Part shown: piece after piece, positions 45,807-55,938 of the stretch
Layout: each line of letters starts with the position of its first letter
Numbering within the stretch: the stretch's first letter is position 1
Assembly (NCBI GenBank): GCA_028456385.1
Contig: JALNQF010000033.1
Location: 186,001 to 250,000 of the forward strand
Source of the DNA: Ophiosphaerella korrae
Taxonomy: Eukaryota > Ascomycota > Dothideomycetes > Pleosporales > Phaeosphaeriaceae
Length of the DNA stretch: 64,000 nt
Direction: 5' to 3'
Made by a program: the position numbers and the translations under genes
Notes under the pieces: model-generated
Database searches by the model: none
Seen by the model: only the letters and a program-made list of their open reading frames with translations
What the model was told of the DNA's origin: nothing

Positions 45807-47072
45807 ATGCCTTCAGATTCTTCGCGTTCTCCTGGCGAGGTCGCGACTGCTTTACTTGCAGACATTGACCTTCAATTACAGCAATTGAAGGTCATACAGT
45901 CTCTCTGGGCTGGCTATGGCCAGATATGTCATATAACTGCCACACCTGATACAAAGCTCGGTGGTTCGGCGGGGTCTTCGCGTTCAGTCTCAGCGGACAA
46001 TTCCAGCGCTGTGACCCCACAGGAGAGGCAGTCTTACATCCTCAAACTGATTACTCCGCCACGAACCCGAGCTGATGACGAAGGTCATGCAAGAAAAATT
46101 TTGAGTTACCAAGTGGAGCAGTACTTTTACACTCACCTTGCCCCTCAATTACCGCCAAGTGTACCAGTCGCAAAATGCCTAGGTAGCATCAACCAACATC
46201 ATGCTGACGGTACTTCAACAACAGCAATACTTCTCAACGATCTTAAACAGCAGTTTCCTGTCGCAGGAGAGAAGCGAAATGTTCTTTCACCTACACAAGT
46301 CAACGCCTCGCTCGACTGGCTGTCTAACTTCCATGGCTTTTGGTGGTCACGCGTCAAAGACCTGAGCAGGTCTTCACTCGTTCTTCCACCTCTTGAGGAG
46401 GTGCGGCGGGATAGTCGCAGTGATTTTCAAAAGACAGTATGGCTTAATGGTGGGTACACATACCTGGCAACAAGACGACAAGAATATGCAAGTTTGGCTG
46501 AGGATGACGACTCCGAATGGAGCGCGCTTCTCACCACCCTATCACACGGCCAAAGCCTATCCATTTCGGAGAGCATCGCCGCACTTCTTGCTCCCGCGGC
46601 TACTGGCCCATCAACAATAGGCCGTTATGAAACCCTCATCCATGGAGACGTCAAGTCTGAAAACCTATTCACCAGCAAGTCCGGAGAAGAAGTTGCGTTC
46701 TATGACTTTCAATACACTGGGCTTGGCCTTGGAGTTTGTGATCTAGCGAAATTATTCACGTGCTCTGTTCCATTACATATGCTTGTGACAGACGACGATA
46801 TACCCCGCGAATTACCTATACAGGACGGCGAAAAGAAGTTATTAGAGCGTTACTGGAAGCGGCTGAGGGAGATAGGAAAACAGGAGTACGATTGGCCGAT
46901 TTTCTTGTTGCATTGGGAGATGGCGCTGGTAGATTGGTTGCGCTTTCAAGCGAGCTGGGGCTTTTGGGGCAACACAGAATGGCTGGAAGCAAGAGCGCGG
47001 AGCATTTTGAATGACCCAGACTGGATAAAAGCAATTTCAAAGGCTTCAAGTAAGCTAGGAGTGGAGGTATAG
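45807..47072 (+). CDS. Aminoglycoside-phosphotransferase-like small-molecule kinase
   Basis: 421 residues from MPSDSSRSPGEV; an ATG at 45702 would add a hydrophobic 35-residue extension. Residues 10-100 form the N-lobe, with WAGYGQICHITAT and YILKLITPP (lysine). The catalytic loop TLIHGDVKSENLF has the Brenner aspartate and asparagine, and AFYDFQYTGLGLGVCDLAK supplies the metal-binding DF. This is the pattern of the choline kinase/APH superfamily, close to the EcK-like DUF1679 group. Substrate unknown: a sugar, amino alcohol or toxin-like metabolite are all possible. No introns are needed. Confidence 0.8.
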   Translation: MPSDSSRSPGEVATALLADIDLQLQQLKVIQSLWAGYGQICHITATPDTKLGGSAGSSRSVSADNSSAVTPQERQSYILKLITPPRTRADDEGHARKILSYQVEQYFYTHLAPQLPPSVPVAKCLGSINQHHADGTSTTAILLNDLKQQFPVAGEKRNVLSPTQVNASLDWLSNFHGFWWSRVKDLSRSSLVLPPLEEVRRDSRSDFQKTVWLNGGYTYLATRRQEYASLAEDDDSEWSALLTTLSHGQSLSISESIAALLAPAATGPSTIGRYETLIHGDVKSENLFTSKSGEEVAFYDFQYTGLGLGVCDLAKLFTCSVPLHMLVTDDDIPRELPIQDGEKKLLERYWKRLREIGKQEYDWPIFLLHWEMALVDWLRFQASWGFWGNTEWLEARARSILNDPDWIKAISKASSKLGVEV

Positions 47073-47298
47073 GGCATGGTGCCAGGCCAGTATATTTTGT
47101 CGCCGGGTTCTGTGGTAATGTAACATCGATGACACTGCCTGTTTAACATTGAATTGCATCACATAACAACAGGCTATCTTCACATTCTTATGCTTACTGA
47201 ACAATTGATGTCAAAGGTATTCAAGAGGCTAAGACTATTTCCACTTTGCATCATGGCATTGCATCTATGTTTCCTATCGAGCTGCTTCCCCGAAAACC

Positions 47299-48999
47299 AT
47301 GTCCTCGTACAACCAGAATATCGAATCTTGGAGATCTACAATAACAAGAACAGTAGATTTCATACTCCCCGGACGCAGAACTCTGACTGAAAACTTGCCC
47401 CCAGAAACCATCAACATTCCAATCTCGATAGCACATCGTTCACGGTACCTTCGCAACGTCCTCGCACAACGAACTTGGAATGAGCCTGGCGAGCGAAACA
47501 TCAGACTTGATGATGCTGACCCAGCAGGGTTCAAATTGTACATCCAATGGCTAAGAACAGGGCATATCCTGTTTGGTACTATGCATGTTCCCAGGTCACC
47601 GGACGGTGCCCTGCTGCGCGATTGTGTCGATTTGTTCTTCGCACATATCCTAGGATCACAATTTCAAGAGCCAAATTTTCAAGACTACGTTATTGACACC
47701 ATGGAGCGACTTTTGGACGCATCGCAAACACCAGACGTTCAGTTTTTGGGGTCTGTGTTGCTGGAAAAAGGCGTTGCTGATGTTCTCAGGCAATTTGTGA
47801 TTGATAGGATGTTTGCTGTGGAGAAAAAGATGCTGCGCTTGATTAAAGGCTCTGTCAATGAATCGAGAAGTGGGAGACAGAGTGCAGTGGGATGTGAGTA
47901 TCATGTTCATGAAGCTGGGAAATGTTACAAGAGTTTGCGTCGAGGTAATGGGCATACGGACGCTGTGGATATCACTTGCAGCATATTCAAGGAGTGCATG
48001 TTGAATGAGACTGCTTCCGAGCTTCACGTACGCCAAAAGATGTATTCTTCGTCCTCAACATTGTCAAGCACATATTCTGCACATAGAAGTGCCATCCACG
48101 ATAGAATGGGTAAACAGTCACGCCGCTTCACACAATGTTATCAGGAAGAAAGAGGTATCGAACAAAACCAAACTACCCCAAACCTACACCTTGATAAACC
48201 AGTCCCTAACATTCCTCCCCTAATTTCTGGGCCACATGCAAGTTCACCTCTATCAAATCCCTCCAGACGCCCATCCTTTATAGAATTCCCACCAGCGCCA
48301 TACATGGACAGCGCCGCTAATCACGCCAGAATCGAAGCCATCAGCACACAGCAACTTGCTCTCGAATGTCTCGAGCGTTTCGCGCCAAACACCACTCTAG
48401 GGCCCAACTCGGGTCTGGAAATACCGCAGAACCATATCCCCACACCCAAGTTCGTAGTTGACTACGTCGAGGGCCCTAGAGCTGCGGCCTCGGAGCCTTC
48501 ATCGCCGAATAGATCGAGAGGGATTCCGCTCAGGCGATCGTCGTCGCCACAGCAGGCGCGCGGGAGCGGGGCCACGAGTGCGGCGAGCCAGGGACACGAC
48601 TGGTGTGTCTGGGGAAGGAAGAGTTTTGAAAGAAGGGTGTCGTACTTACGTCCTGATATACAGTACCAGCATACAGTTATACCAGATCACTACCAGATGC
48701 CCGCGCATGATTGTTTGGAAATGCCTAGTGTTCGGTCGCAAGGATTGAGTCCCGCTTTATCTCGACAAATCAGTCAGCATTCGCATCGCCAGCAAGACTA
48801 TGAGGATCCACAGGTTGTGGCTAGAGAATCGGTTATCAAGCGCAAGCCTGCTGCTCCGCGTGGTCTGGACTGGCTCTCACAATACGATAGCGTGAATTCT
48901 GTGATGAGTACACCGGTTATAGTTGCTGAGCGATCAAAGAGGTCTAGGTTTAGAGACATGTTTCGAAGAGAGTGTGTATTCGGTAGAGCGGAGCATTAG
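47299..48999 (+). CDS. BTB/POZ-domain protein
   Basis: A single 566-residue ORF starting MSSYNQNIESWRS. Residues 15-140 look like a fungal BTB fold: FILPGRRTLTENLPPETINI, SRYLRNVLAQRTWNEP, IRLDDADPAGFKLYIQWLRTGHI. The rest is polar, low in complexity and rich in Ser/Pro/Arg, with RSSSPQQARGS and FRDMFRR near the end. BTB proteins of this type may dimerise or bind Cul3, but most fungal members have no known role. Confidence 0.75.
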   Translation: MSSYNQNIESWRSTITRTVDFILPGRRTLTENLPPETINIPISIAHRSRYLRNVLAQRTWNEPGERNIRLDDADPAGFKLYIQWLRTGHILFGTMHVPRSPDGALLRDCVDLFFAHILGSQFQEPNFQDYVIDTMERLLDASQTPDVQFLGSVLLEKGVADVLRQFVIDRMFAVEKKMLRLIKGSVNESRSGRQSAVGCEYHVHEAGKCYKSLRRGNGHTDAVDITCSIFKECMLNETASELHVRQKMYSSSSTLSSTYSAHRSAIHDRMGKQSRRFTQCYQEERGIEQNQTTPNLHLDKPVPNIPPLISGPHASSPLSNPSRRPSFIEFPPAPYMDSAANHARIEAISTQQLALECLERFAPNTTLGPNSGLEIPQNHIPTPKFVVDYVEGPRAAASEPSSPNRSRGIPLRRSSSPQQARGSGATSAASQGHDWCVWGRKSFERRVSYLRPDIQYQHTVIPDHYQMPAHDCLEMPSVRSQGLSPALSRQISQHSHRQQDYEDPQVVARESVIKRKPAAPRGLDWLSQYDSVNSVMSTPVIVAERSKRSRFRDMFRRECVFGRAEH

Positions 49000-49639
49000 C
49001 GAAGGATATGGCTGGAGTAAAAAAACAGCGCCGATGTTATAGTGGGTGCTGTGGAATGGAGATCGACCGACTTTTGTCAAACTTCTGGTGGATACCTTCG
49101 CCTATTTCAGTGCTGATTACTGGGCGCATGGCGCACTATGTGTTTCCTAGTTAGGTGGTTCATCGCAGTTATTTTGGGTTCCAACATATACCTTGATGGT
49201 GATAATTTTGGCACGGCTTCATATAGGGCACGGGATGGCTTGAACCTTCTTAAGTAGAAGTGGCGATTGGTATCATATGCATTCATGTAACAATCAGCCT
49301 CGTCATCCAAAATGCCAGCCTCAACGATAGGCAATTTAGCTCAGGTGATTGCGGGTACCTGCATCGGCCGACGAGGCGACCAGCCTGATTGGTTGGCATG
49401 ATGCGCCTAATCTCACCATTGATAGGATCTAATCTAGTGACTATTTCTGTCAGCAGAGTAGGTATATTTAGAGACAGTTCTCAATCGGATGCTGAGATTA
49501 TTGATATGCAAAATAAAGTAACCAAATAGGCTTGGTCAATCTTATCGTCAGAAAACTTGGTGTACTAGTTCTTCGCCATGTTGGATAGCCCTTTCTCATT
49601 GTCATCTTCCGTGCGACCAGATTCTTGACGTATATTAAG
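49000..49639. other. Intergenic region
   Basis: No supported gene. Tracts near 49320 resemble nothing I can name. Confidence 0.5.
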
Positions 49640-50529
49640 ATGGAACACAACGACTCTGAAATGCTGCTGACAGGACATCGTCAAGCAGCACAACAAACAC
49701 AAGAACATACCTCGGTTCCGGATATTCGACAATACCGCAGCTTCTACCGAACCCGTCTTATCCTTCGCATCCTCTCGTTTGCAACATGCGTTGCTATCAA
49801 GGCTGTCCTCTTAGAGTCTATCGTAACGTATAAAAAGACGAAGCACTTGAGAAACACTTTTCATGACGGAAGTGGGAGTTTCCCAGTGTGGCCCGAAAAC
49901 TTGAAGCTGCTCCCATCATTCTTGTTTTTAGGAGCTGCTCTCGTTGCAGGACTGTTTAGCTTGCTTCTTATCGTTGCAAGTTTCCACAAGAACGTAGGTT
50001 TTATGGAAGAAGATTCTGGGATCATGCTGACGGCTGGGCAGGTAAGACGAATGACCAACACAGGAAATGTAAGCACTATCATCGTCTCCTGCATTTGTTT
50101 GGTGGCATGGATATTCGTCACTGCGTATTATGGATCATGGGATACAAAAGAGACCAATTGGGATTTGCTGTAAGGCCCTCAATCGATTGTCCTCAAAAAT
50201 TATGCTGAAAGTACTGTAGGTCATGGAGTTGCACACATCGGGACCCGAAATTCGGTTATCATGATATCGGCTTCAGCGCAACATGTACCAAGATGGTAGG
50301 TACTTCCTAGGCTTGTATGAGTTTGACGCTCATCTACATTTAGCGCTTCGCCTTTTGGGCCGGCGTCAGTTTGGCTGGATTGGAGGCTCTCAATCTATTC
50401 ACGTTTGCCGTATGGTGGCTACAAGCGCAACAATCTTATAGATACGGTAAGGTAGAGGGTAAGAAGAATGGCAACCCTAAGTGGGCTGGGGATATAAACT
50501 TGGGAGGGTGGCTCAGCTTGGGGTTCTGA
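49640..50529 (+). CDS. Four-helix integral membrane protein, unknown
   Basis: Exons 49640-50169, 50220-50295 and 50344-50529 give 263 residues. The first intron reads gtaagg...tgtag; the second has gtaggt...tttag. Four hydrophobic helices are visible: RLILRILSFATCVAIKAVLL, LLPSFLFLGAALVAGLFSLL, VSTIIVSCICLVAWIFVTA, and FWAGVSLAGLEALNLF plus its extension. A loop with CTHRDPKFGYHDIGF lies between helices 3 and 4. The layout is MARVEL/claudin-like, but no family signature is certain. The end SLGF* at 50529 depends on the two introns. Confidence 0.7.
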
Positions 50530-51058
50530 TAAGGGTAGAGAATGTAAGTCAAAATATATATAGAACAAGTTAGAAATACACTGAGAATATGCCTAGATAG
50601 TACTCCTACTTTGTTTAGTATTTCGCTGATCATAGCTAGATGACATGTATCCTGCATAGAAGGTTTGTTAGTGCTGAGCGTAGGTAAAAGATAACGCGCT
50701 GACGTCATCATAGTATTTCGTTCTGGTCCAATATTCATCACAATCGACAGTCTTATTTGATTTACTAACATTGAAACCTATAGCTTCAAATACCAATTGG
50801 CTTAACTAATAACGCTGACGAGTCGGCTTGGAATAGTCAGAGCAATGCAGACTGAATCGACCGACCCCACAGTGTCTCAATACCTCGGCGAGTCGCGACG
50901 CGATCGAACATGGGGACCAAGTGCGGGGTGCCGTTAATCATACATCATCATTGACGGACCTTAGATACATATCTGAATCTTGGCCAACCTCAGCAGATCC
51001 GGCAATACATATACCATCTGCTTGAGAATTGACAGTAGCAGGCCTAAATTACGGCGAC
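50530..51058. other. Intergenic region
   Basis: 3' flank of the membrane protein and 5' flank of the cyclase gene. No gene is seen. Confidence 0.5.
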
Positions 51059-52418
51059 ATGATGGACCCTAAGAACACTGCAGGGCAGCGCTTGACCCAA
51101 ATCAAGGACTTCCTAACAATGAACAAAACTGCGACTACCATTCCCTGGGATCCGAATTGCACAAAATTTCCCACAAGAAAGGAATTGCCAGAAATTCCTG
51201 GTGCACCAACGGAGGCTGCGTGGACATGGGGCGAGAATGACTATGTACATCCGAAGAGCAAGTGTCGAGAACAAGAAATTGACAATTAGTATAGATCGGC
51301 CGCTTGAATCTTCTCACTCCAACTCGAGTAGCAGCAGCCGGAAAAGAGATCAAAACTGGCGAAATCGTGCCCGTGAAGTATAACCATATCAACTCACCCA
51401 ACCACGATCCAAGCTGATTCTACAACAGCCTCCCCTTAAACGTCCCCAACCAACCCGCCTTCGGCCGTGAAACCTTCAAACACGAAATCAAAACCATCGC
51501 CGAAGGCTACTGCTACGACGACCTGTACACCCTCAACACGCAAAGCGGCACCCAATGGGACGGTTTCCGCCACTTCGCCCACCTACCCTCCGGCTCCTTT
51601 TACAACGGCGTACTTTTTTCCCTTTCCCTCCCCCAATCCCACACCCAAACTCACAATTCCCCTTAGACCAAAGGCACCGACATCCTCGGCCCCGACGCAA
51701 ACCACAACTGCTCCATCCACCACTGGGCTACGCACGGCATCGCGGGCCGCGGCCTCCTGCTCGACTACCGCGGGTACGCGCACAAAAAGGGTATCAACTA
51801 CGACCCCTTTGACTACTACCCGATTTCGTTTGAGGAACTATACCTCTGCGGCAAAGACCAGGGCATCGACATTCGGCCCGCGGCGCAGGGCGGCGATGTA
51901 CGCATCGGCGACATGTTGTTTGTGCGCAGCGGGTGGAAGGAGGCGTATGATTCCAAGACGGAGGCGGAGCGGGCAAAGGCTGCGTTGAGGCATGGGAGTG
52001 GGAAGAATGGGGAGGATGGGTTGAGATATGCTGGGGTGAGTCAGGAGGGGCGCATGTTGGATTGGCTGCATGATTGCTATTTTGCTACCGTTGCGGGGGA
52101 TGCGCCGGCGTTTGAGGCGTGGCCGACGCACGAAGGTATGTTGTTTGCGTGAAGTGTATTGGGAGTCTGTTGGTTAACTTGGGTAGATTACCATCTTCAT
52201 GAGTATATTCTTGCGTTGTGGGGGATGCCGTTGGGCGAGATGCTGGATTTGGAAAAGTTGGCGGTGACGTGTCGCGAGAAGAATAGGTGGTTTTTCTTCT
52301 TTACGTCAGCGCCTGCGAATTGTCCTGGTATGTATGCCTTCGTTCCAAGATGAGAGAAGTGTGGCTAACGAGTCTAGCTGGTGTGAGTTCCCACGTCAAC
52401 GGGACAGCCATCTTTTAA
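51059..52418 (+). CDS. Cyclase-family (kynurenine formamidase-like) hydrolase
   Basis: Six exons (51059-51244, 51295-51377, 51429-51609, 51667-52135, 52187-52327, 52378-52418) give 366 residues. The family fold is evident: IGRLNLLTPTRVAAAGKEI, SGTQWDGFRHFAH (metal-binding HxxxD-type site), HWATHGIAGRGLLLDYRG, GDMLFVRSGW, EDYHLHEYILALWGMPLGE and FTSAPANCPAGVSSH. These match the PF04199 fungal cyclase group, metal-dependent amidohydrolases of which kynurenine formamidase is the best-known relative. The N-terminus before 51059 could include another exon. Substrate unknown. Confidence 0.85.
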
Positions 52419-52505
52419 ACATACAACAGCGGGTAGGTCGAACAGAAATCAGCAAAGAATCTTCTTCCCCGAAGCTCTATTTCTCACCTGCTACACTTCT
52501 CTGAA

Positions 52506-53534
52506 TCATCCTCCCCATTCCTCATACCCATCCAAGCCGCCTTCCTCCAAAGCCTCCTCCAATAATCCCGCCACTCTCCCATTATCCAAGTCCGCAAAGG
52601 GGATATGCGTACTCCCATTCCCCAACATCACCACCCGCGCATTTCCTCCAAAATCATTGATCAGCCCCGCCACCCTTCTCGACTCCACCACAGATGTCAT
52701 ATTCTCCGCGCGGTGGTCTCCCCACACAAACTGCACGGTCGCTAATTTGGCCAACTTCTTAAAGTCCACGAGCGGCACAACGACAGGGCCAAAGCCGCCG
52801 GCGCCAGCAGTGACGTTGAGCGTGTCTGGAAACACGTAGCCGATGCTTTCGTACGCGACAATGCCCCTGATATTCGAGCTATTTGCTTTGGTAGCAGTGA
52901 GTTGGGCGCGCAGACCGCCGGCGGAATTGGTCAGGTAGACGATGTTGTTGCCAATGCGGCCTGAATCTGCGGCGATGGCGGCGGCATCGCTGTGCAGGTC
53001 GACGTTGGCGCGAGTGTCGTACTCGACGTAGCGGGCGCTGGTCGCTTGGCGCCATGCTGCTTCATCTTGGGTAGGGAATTGTACGCCGTCCCACCAGATG
53101 GGATATCTGGGGCCAAAGTTCCAGGCCGCGAAGTTGGCTTGGTCTTGGTAGTTTGGGGTATAGGTTGTGGGCTCACAGGCCCAGTTTGCGCGGCCAACGC
53201 GGGGGCCGTCCCAGAGGTAGACGGGGTAGTTGCGGCGGAGGAGGATATCTTTGAAGCCGGGGCCGCCATCCCAGCGGTTTTGCCAGACTTGGGTCGATGA
53301 TGAGTGCCACATTACGAGGCTGGTGCGGCGGGGTCGCCATGGGATAAAGTACTCCATGTATCCATGGTCGCAGGAGAGAGTTGCGTTACGGTTGGTGGGC
53401 GAAGTGATGATCTTTCCGCCGATTTGAAATCCACCGCTGTGAGACAGGATGATCGGTTTTTGAGGGCGAGAAGGCTCAGTGAGAGCTATTGAGGTGAGGG
53501 CAAGTAGAATGGTTGGGAGTTCTAAAAAATGCAT
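52506..53534 (-). CDS. Secreted alpha/beta hydrolase
   Basis: One exon, 342 residues, starting MHFLELPTILLALTSIALTEP, a signal peptide. Conserved pieces are LSHSGGFQIGG, GYMEYFIPWRPRR, VMWHSSSTQVWQNRWDGGPG, YPVYLWDGPRVGRANW and the nucleophile-elbow-like LTNSAGGLRAQ, with a late HIPF histidine. This fits the fungal secreted hydrolase group with an AB_hydrolase_6 core, where the serine elbow is NSAGG. A lipase, esterase or toxin-modifying role is possible; none is proven. Signal peptide and the TATA box 50 bp upstream support a secreted, regulated enzyme. Confidence 0.8.
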   Translation of the reverse strand: MHFLELPTILLALTSIALTEPSRPQKPIILSHSGGFQIGGKIITSPTNRNATLSCDHGYMEYFIPWRPRRTSLVMWHSSSTQVWQNRWDGGPGFKDILLRRNYPVYLWDGPRVGRANWACEPTTYTPNYQDQANFAAWNFGPRYPIWWDGVQFPTQDEAAWRQATSARYVEYDTRANVDLHSDAAAIAADSGRIGNNIVYLTNSAGGLRAQLTATKANSSNIRGIVAYESIGYVFPDTLNVTAGAGGFGPVVVPLVDFKKLAKLATVQFVWGDHRAENMTSVVESRRVAGLINDFGGNARVVMLGNGSTHIPFADLDNGRVAGLLEEALEEGGLDGYEEWGG

Positions 53535-53909
53535 GTTGAGAACAAATTGGCTTTTCCCTTGTATGCACCACACTGTGGGGAAGCTTTTTATATCGACAAA
53601 ATTGTAACGCAACCTGGTAATAGAGGCAGACAGACAAATGCCGCCGCACAAGTATAAATATCGAGCAACAAAGCATCACCTCGCCCCGCAATTTCCATCT
53701 ATCAACTTGAGTAATCGATAGTATGCATCCTGCAGCATCGCTAAACAAAAAAATCGTTGCGGGTATATTCAAATGCAAGGATGTTCAACTCCGGCAACAT
53801 GGGAGTCTATTACGGTAAAGCATACGCCCCAATCCACCACTGCCGAACCCAAAACAGCTTTTGAGCGGCGAAATCAATGCCATTAAACCTACCCAAACAT
53901 TGATTCTCC
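53535..53909. other. Promoter of the secreted hydrolase
   Basis: A TATA box is listed separately. The overlapping minus ORF at 53476-53778 is probably not a gene. Confidence 0.5.
53585..53592 (-). promoter_or_regulatory. Probable TATA box of the secreted hydrolase
   Basis: tataaaaa read on the minus strand, about 50 bp upstream of the ATG at 53534. Confidence 0.45.
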
Positions 53910-55640
53910 CTAACTTGTTACACCAGACGCCGATTGCTCCCTCGTTGACCTCACTGCCACTGTATGCATCTTATCCGTCTGTGGTCGATTGAAGTCCAAT
54001 TCCCAGAACATGGGCAGCATGCGCTTTTCCGTCTCATGTGGGACTGGTCTCGCCATAGGATGATCCCAATAACAGCCTGGGCGAAGAACTGCGTACACGC
54101 TTATATCAAACGAACCCCATCCATGACCTCGAAATACAAAGGGCGGTTGTGTACATATGTGGTGGAAATTACGGAAACTTTGGTGCTGGTGGGTGGGTTA
54201 GCTAGAGGGTGTTATGTGGAAGAGGGGCGTACGTACGACGTAAATGTGAACTTTTTCGATGAGGTTGGGGTTAGATAGTGTGAGAAAGAAGGTGTAGGCA
54301 TGGAGGCCGGGCTGCCGTAGTTCGTATGTGTTACCGATGATGATAGACATTTGAAGAGGGGCGGGGAGGTGTTGCGATTGGAGCCAGGATTCTGCTGGCT
54401 CGGTTCCTGACATGCTGTCGCAGCACGGTTTACAGAAGCCCGGCGCTCCTTCTGCGGTCGCTAGGCCGCTGATTAGAGTGACTTCTTCTTCGATTTGTTC
54501 GGCAGTCGGTCTGTGTTCAGGATCTTTTTGCATCATGCTTCGTACGAGCCCCATTAGGTGCTCGTCAGCGTTGGTTCGAGATACGATGTGTTCTCGACTG
54601 AACCACATATGGATGTGATCAATATTGGCTTGGAAAGACCTATCATTCTCACATCTAAGCTTAACCGTCTCTTCTAAACAGTAACCAACACTCAGTGTAA
54701 TGATTTCCAGAAATATACAGCCCATGGAAAAAATGTCAGCCGCCCGACCGCTTGGAGCATATACTGCAACCTCTGGCGCAAAATACTTGGGAGTACCGCG
54801 TTCTCCATTCTCGGTCGCACTTGTTGTGAGAATAGAGAAGTCAGTAGCGGTGCCGAAATCAGTCACCCATAACCCGTTGGACGAAAGGAGAATATTTGAT
54901 GGCTTCAAGTCTTTGTGCTTGATTTCTTGCTTGTGCAGGTAGGATACTGCACTTGCAATGCATCCCATTGTCCTTCCAAGTAATATATTGGCTTCGAGGC
55001 GTGCTGTCTCCAGAGAGGATGTGGTAATACCGAGGGCTTGAAGTCTCGTTTGACGCTCACTGATTTGTTCTGATGTCTCTTCCATGGCTTCTTGGTCTAT
55101 CTGCATTTGCTCCTGGTTCTGGAACGGTTTCTGCAGCCAGTCGACATCCTCGAGGAGATTAGCGAGATCGCACGTGGCTACAGGCCAAAGCAACAGGCCC
55201 AAGAATGGGCCATGGGTGTATGTCCCAACTAGTCTAATGACATGTTGATGCTGCAATCGCTTGATAATTTCAATTTCTCGCCGCTCTCGATTGCCAACTC
55301 TTCTAGTGCAGTATTTACGTTTCCAGGCTAGTGCGATACCGCTGCATGTCGTTTCGTAGACGCCTCCGTGCATACCATAGCCTAAGAATCGGCCTTGTAT
55401 TAAGGGAAGTGCGTCGCGTTTGGCATAGTCCACATGCGAGGTGCCTCGACCTGACCAGTCGAGCGGTACTCCATCAATGAGCTCGCATGGCAAGGCTGCC
55501 GAGTCAACTGAGTCAGAAGATGTTGAACCCCATGATAGTGAAGAATTCAATGGCATTGTGCTAATTGGGTGAGTCAGGGTCGGTTTATCACCACCGCCTC
55601 GGAGACGAAGTTCGGGCCTTGATGCGGGGCTCCATGGCAT
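53910..55640 (-). CDS. Protein kinase with C-terminal YEATS-like domain
   Basis: Exons 55640-54237 and 54185-53910 give 559 residues. The 51-nt intron (gtacgt...caccag) joins IEKVHIYV to HQSFRNFHHICTQ. A kinase domain spans about residues 75-385: glycine loop LGYGMHGGVYE, lysine in IALAWKRKY, EIEIIKRL, catalytic loop IKHKDLKPSN (HKD for HRD), DFGTATD and KYFAPEVAVY. A 40-residue insert before it is rich in Gln/Glu. The last 130 residues fold as a YEATS-like domain: LHAYTFFLTLS, KVHIYVHQSF, QPPFVFRGHGWGSFDISV, VLRPGCYWD. The PPF...GWGSF signature is diagnostic, and closest to the pYEATS type. The N-terminus carries PELRLRGGGDK. Probably a signalling kinase with a ligand-sensing domain. Confidence 0.85.
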
Positions 55641-55938
55641 CCTGAGCCAGAAATACGCCCCCCCCCCCCCAGTTTAGCTCGCTTATCCTAATACGTCCCT
55701 CGTCAATCAAGCAAGTAAAACCAGCCCTGGCATGTTCGTCATTGAATAGCCAAACTCATATTAAATATATCCCAATCCCGTTGATATACAGCATTGATTC
55801 CAACGTCATCTACACACAGTAGTTATTGACGATGGCATTGCTCAACTATCCATACTCCAGTTCAGTGCCAAGGAGATCTACTAGGTTAACCATAAAGAAA
55901 GTAAAAGGGTTGCGGTCGCCTAATGCAGTATGTCCATC
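55641..55938. other. Short intergenic region with a poly-C tract
   Basis: A C run near 55658-55669 lies in the promoter of the kinase-YEATS gene; the 3' end of RNH1 lies on the other side. Confidence 0.5.

Noticed and set aside
55655..55670. Poly-C tract as a possible frameshift
   Set aside because: It lies upstream of the kinase-YEATS start codon and does not interrupt any gene.
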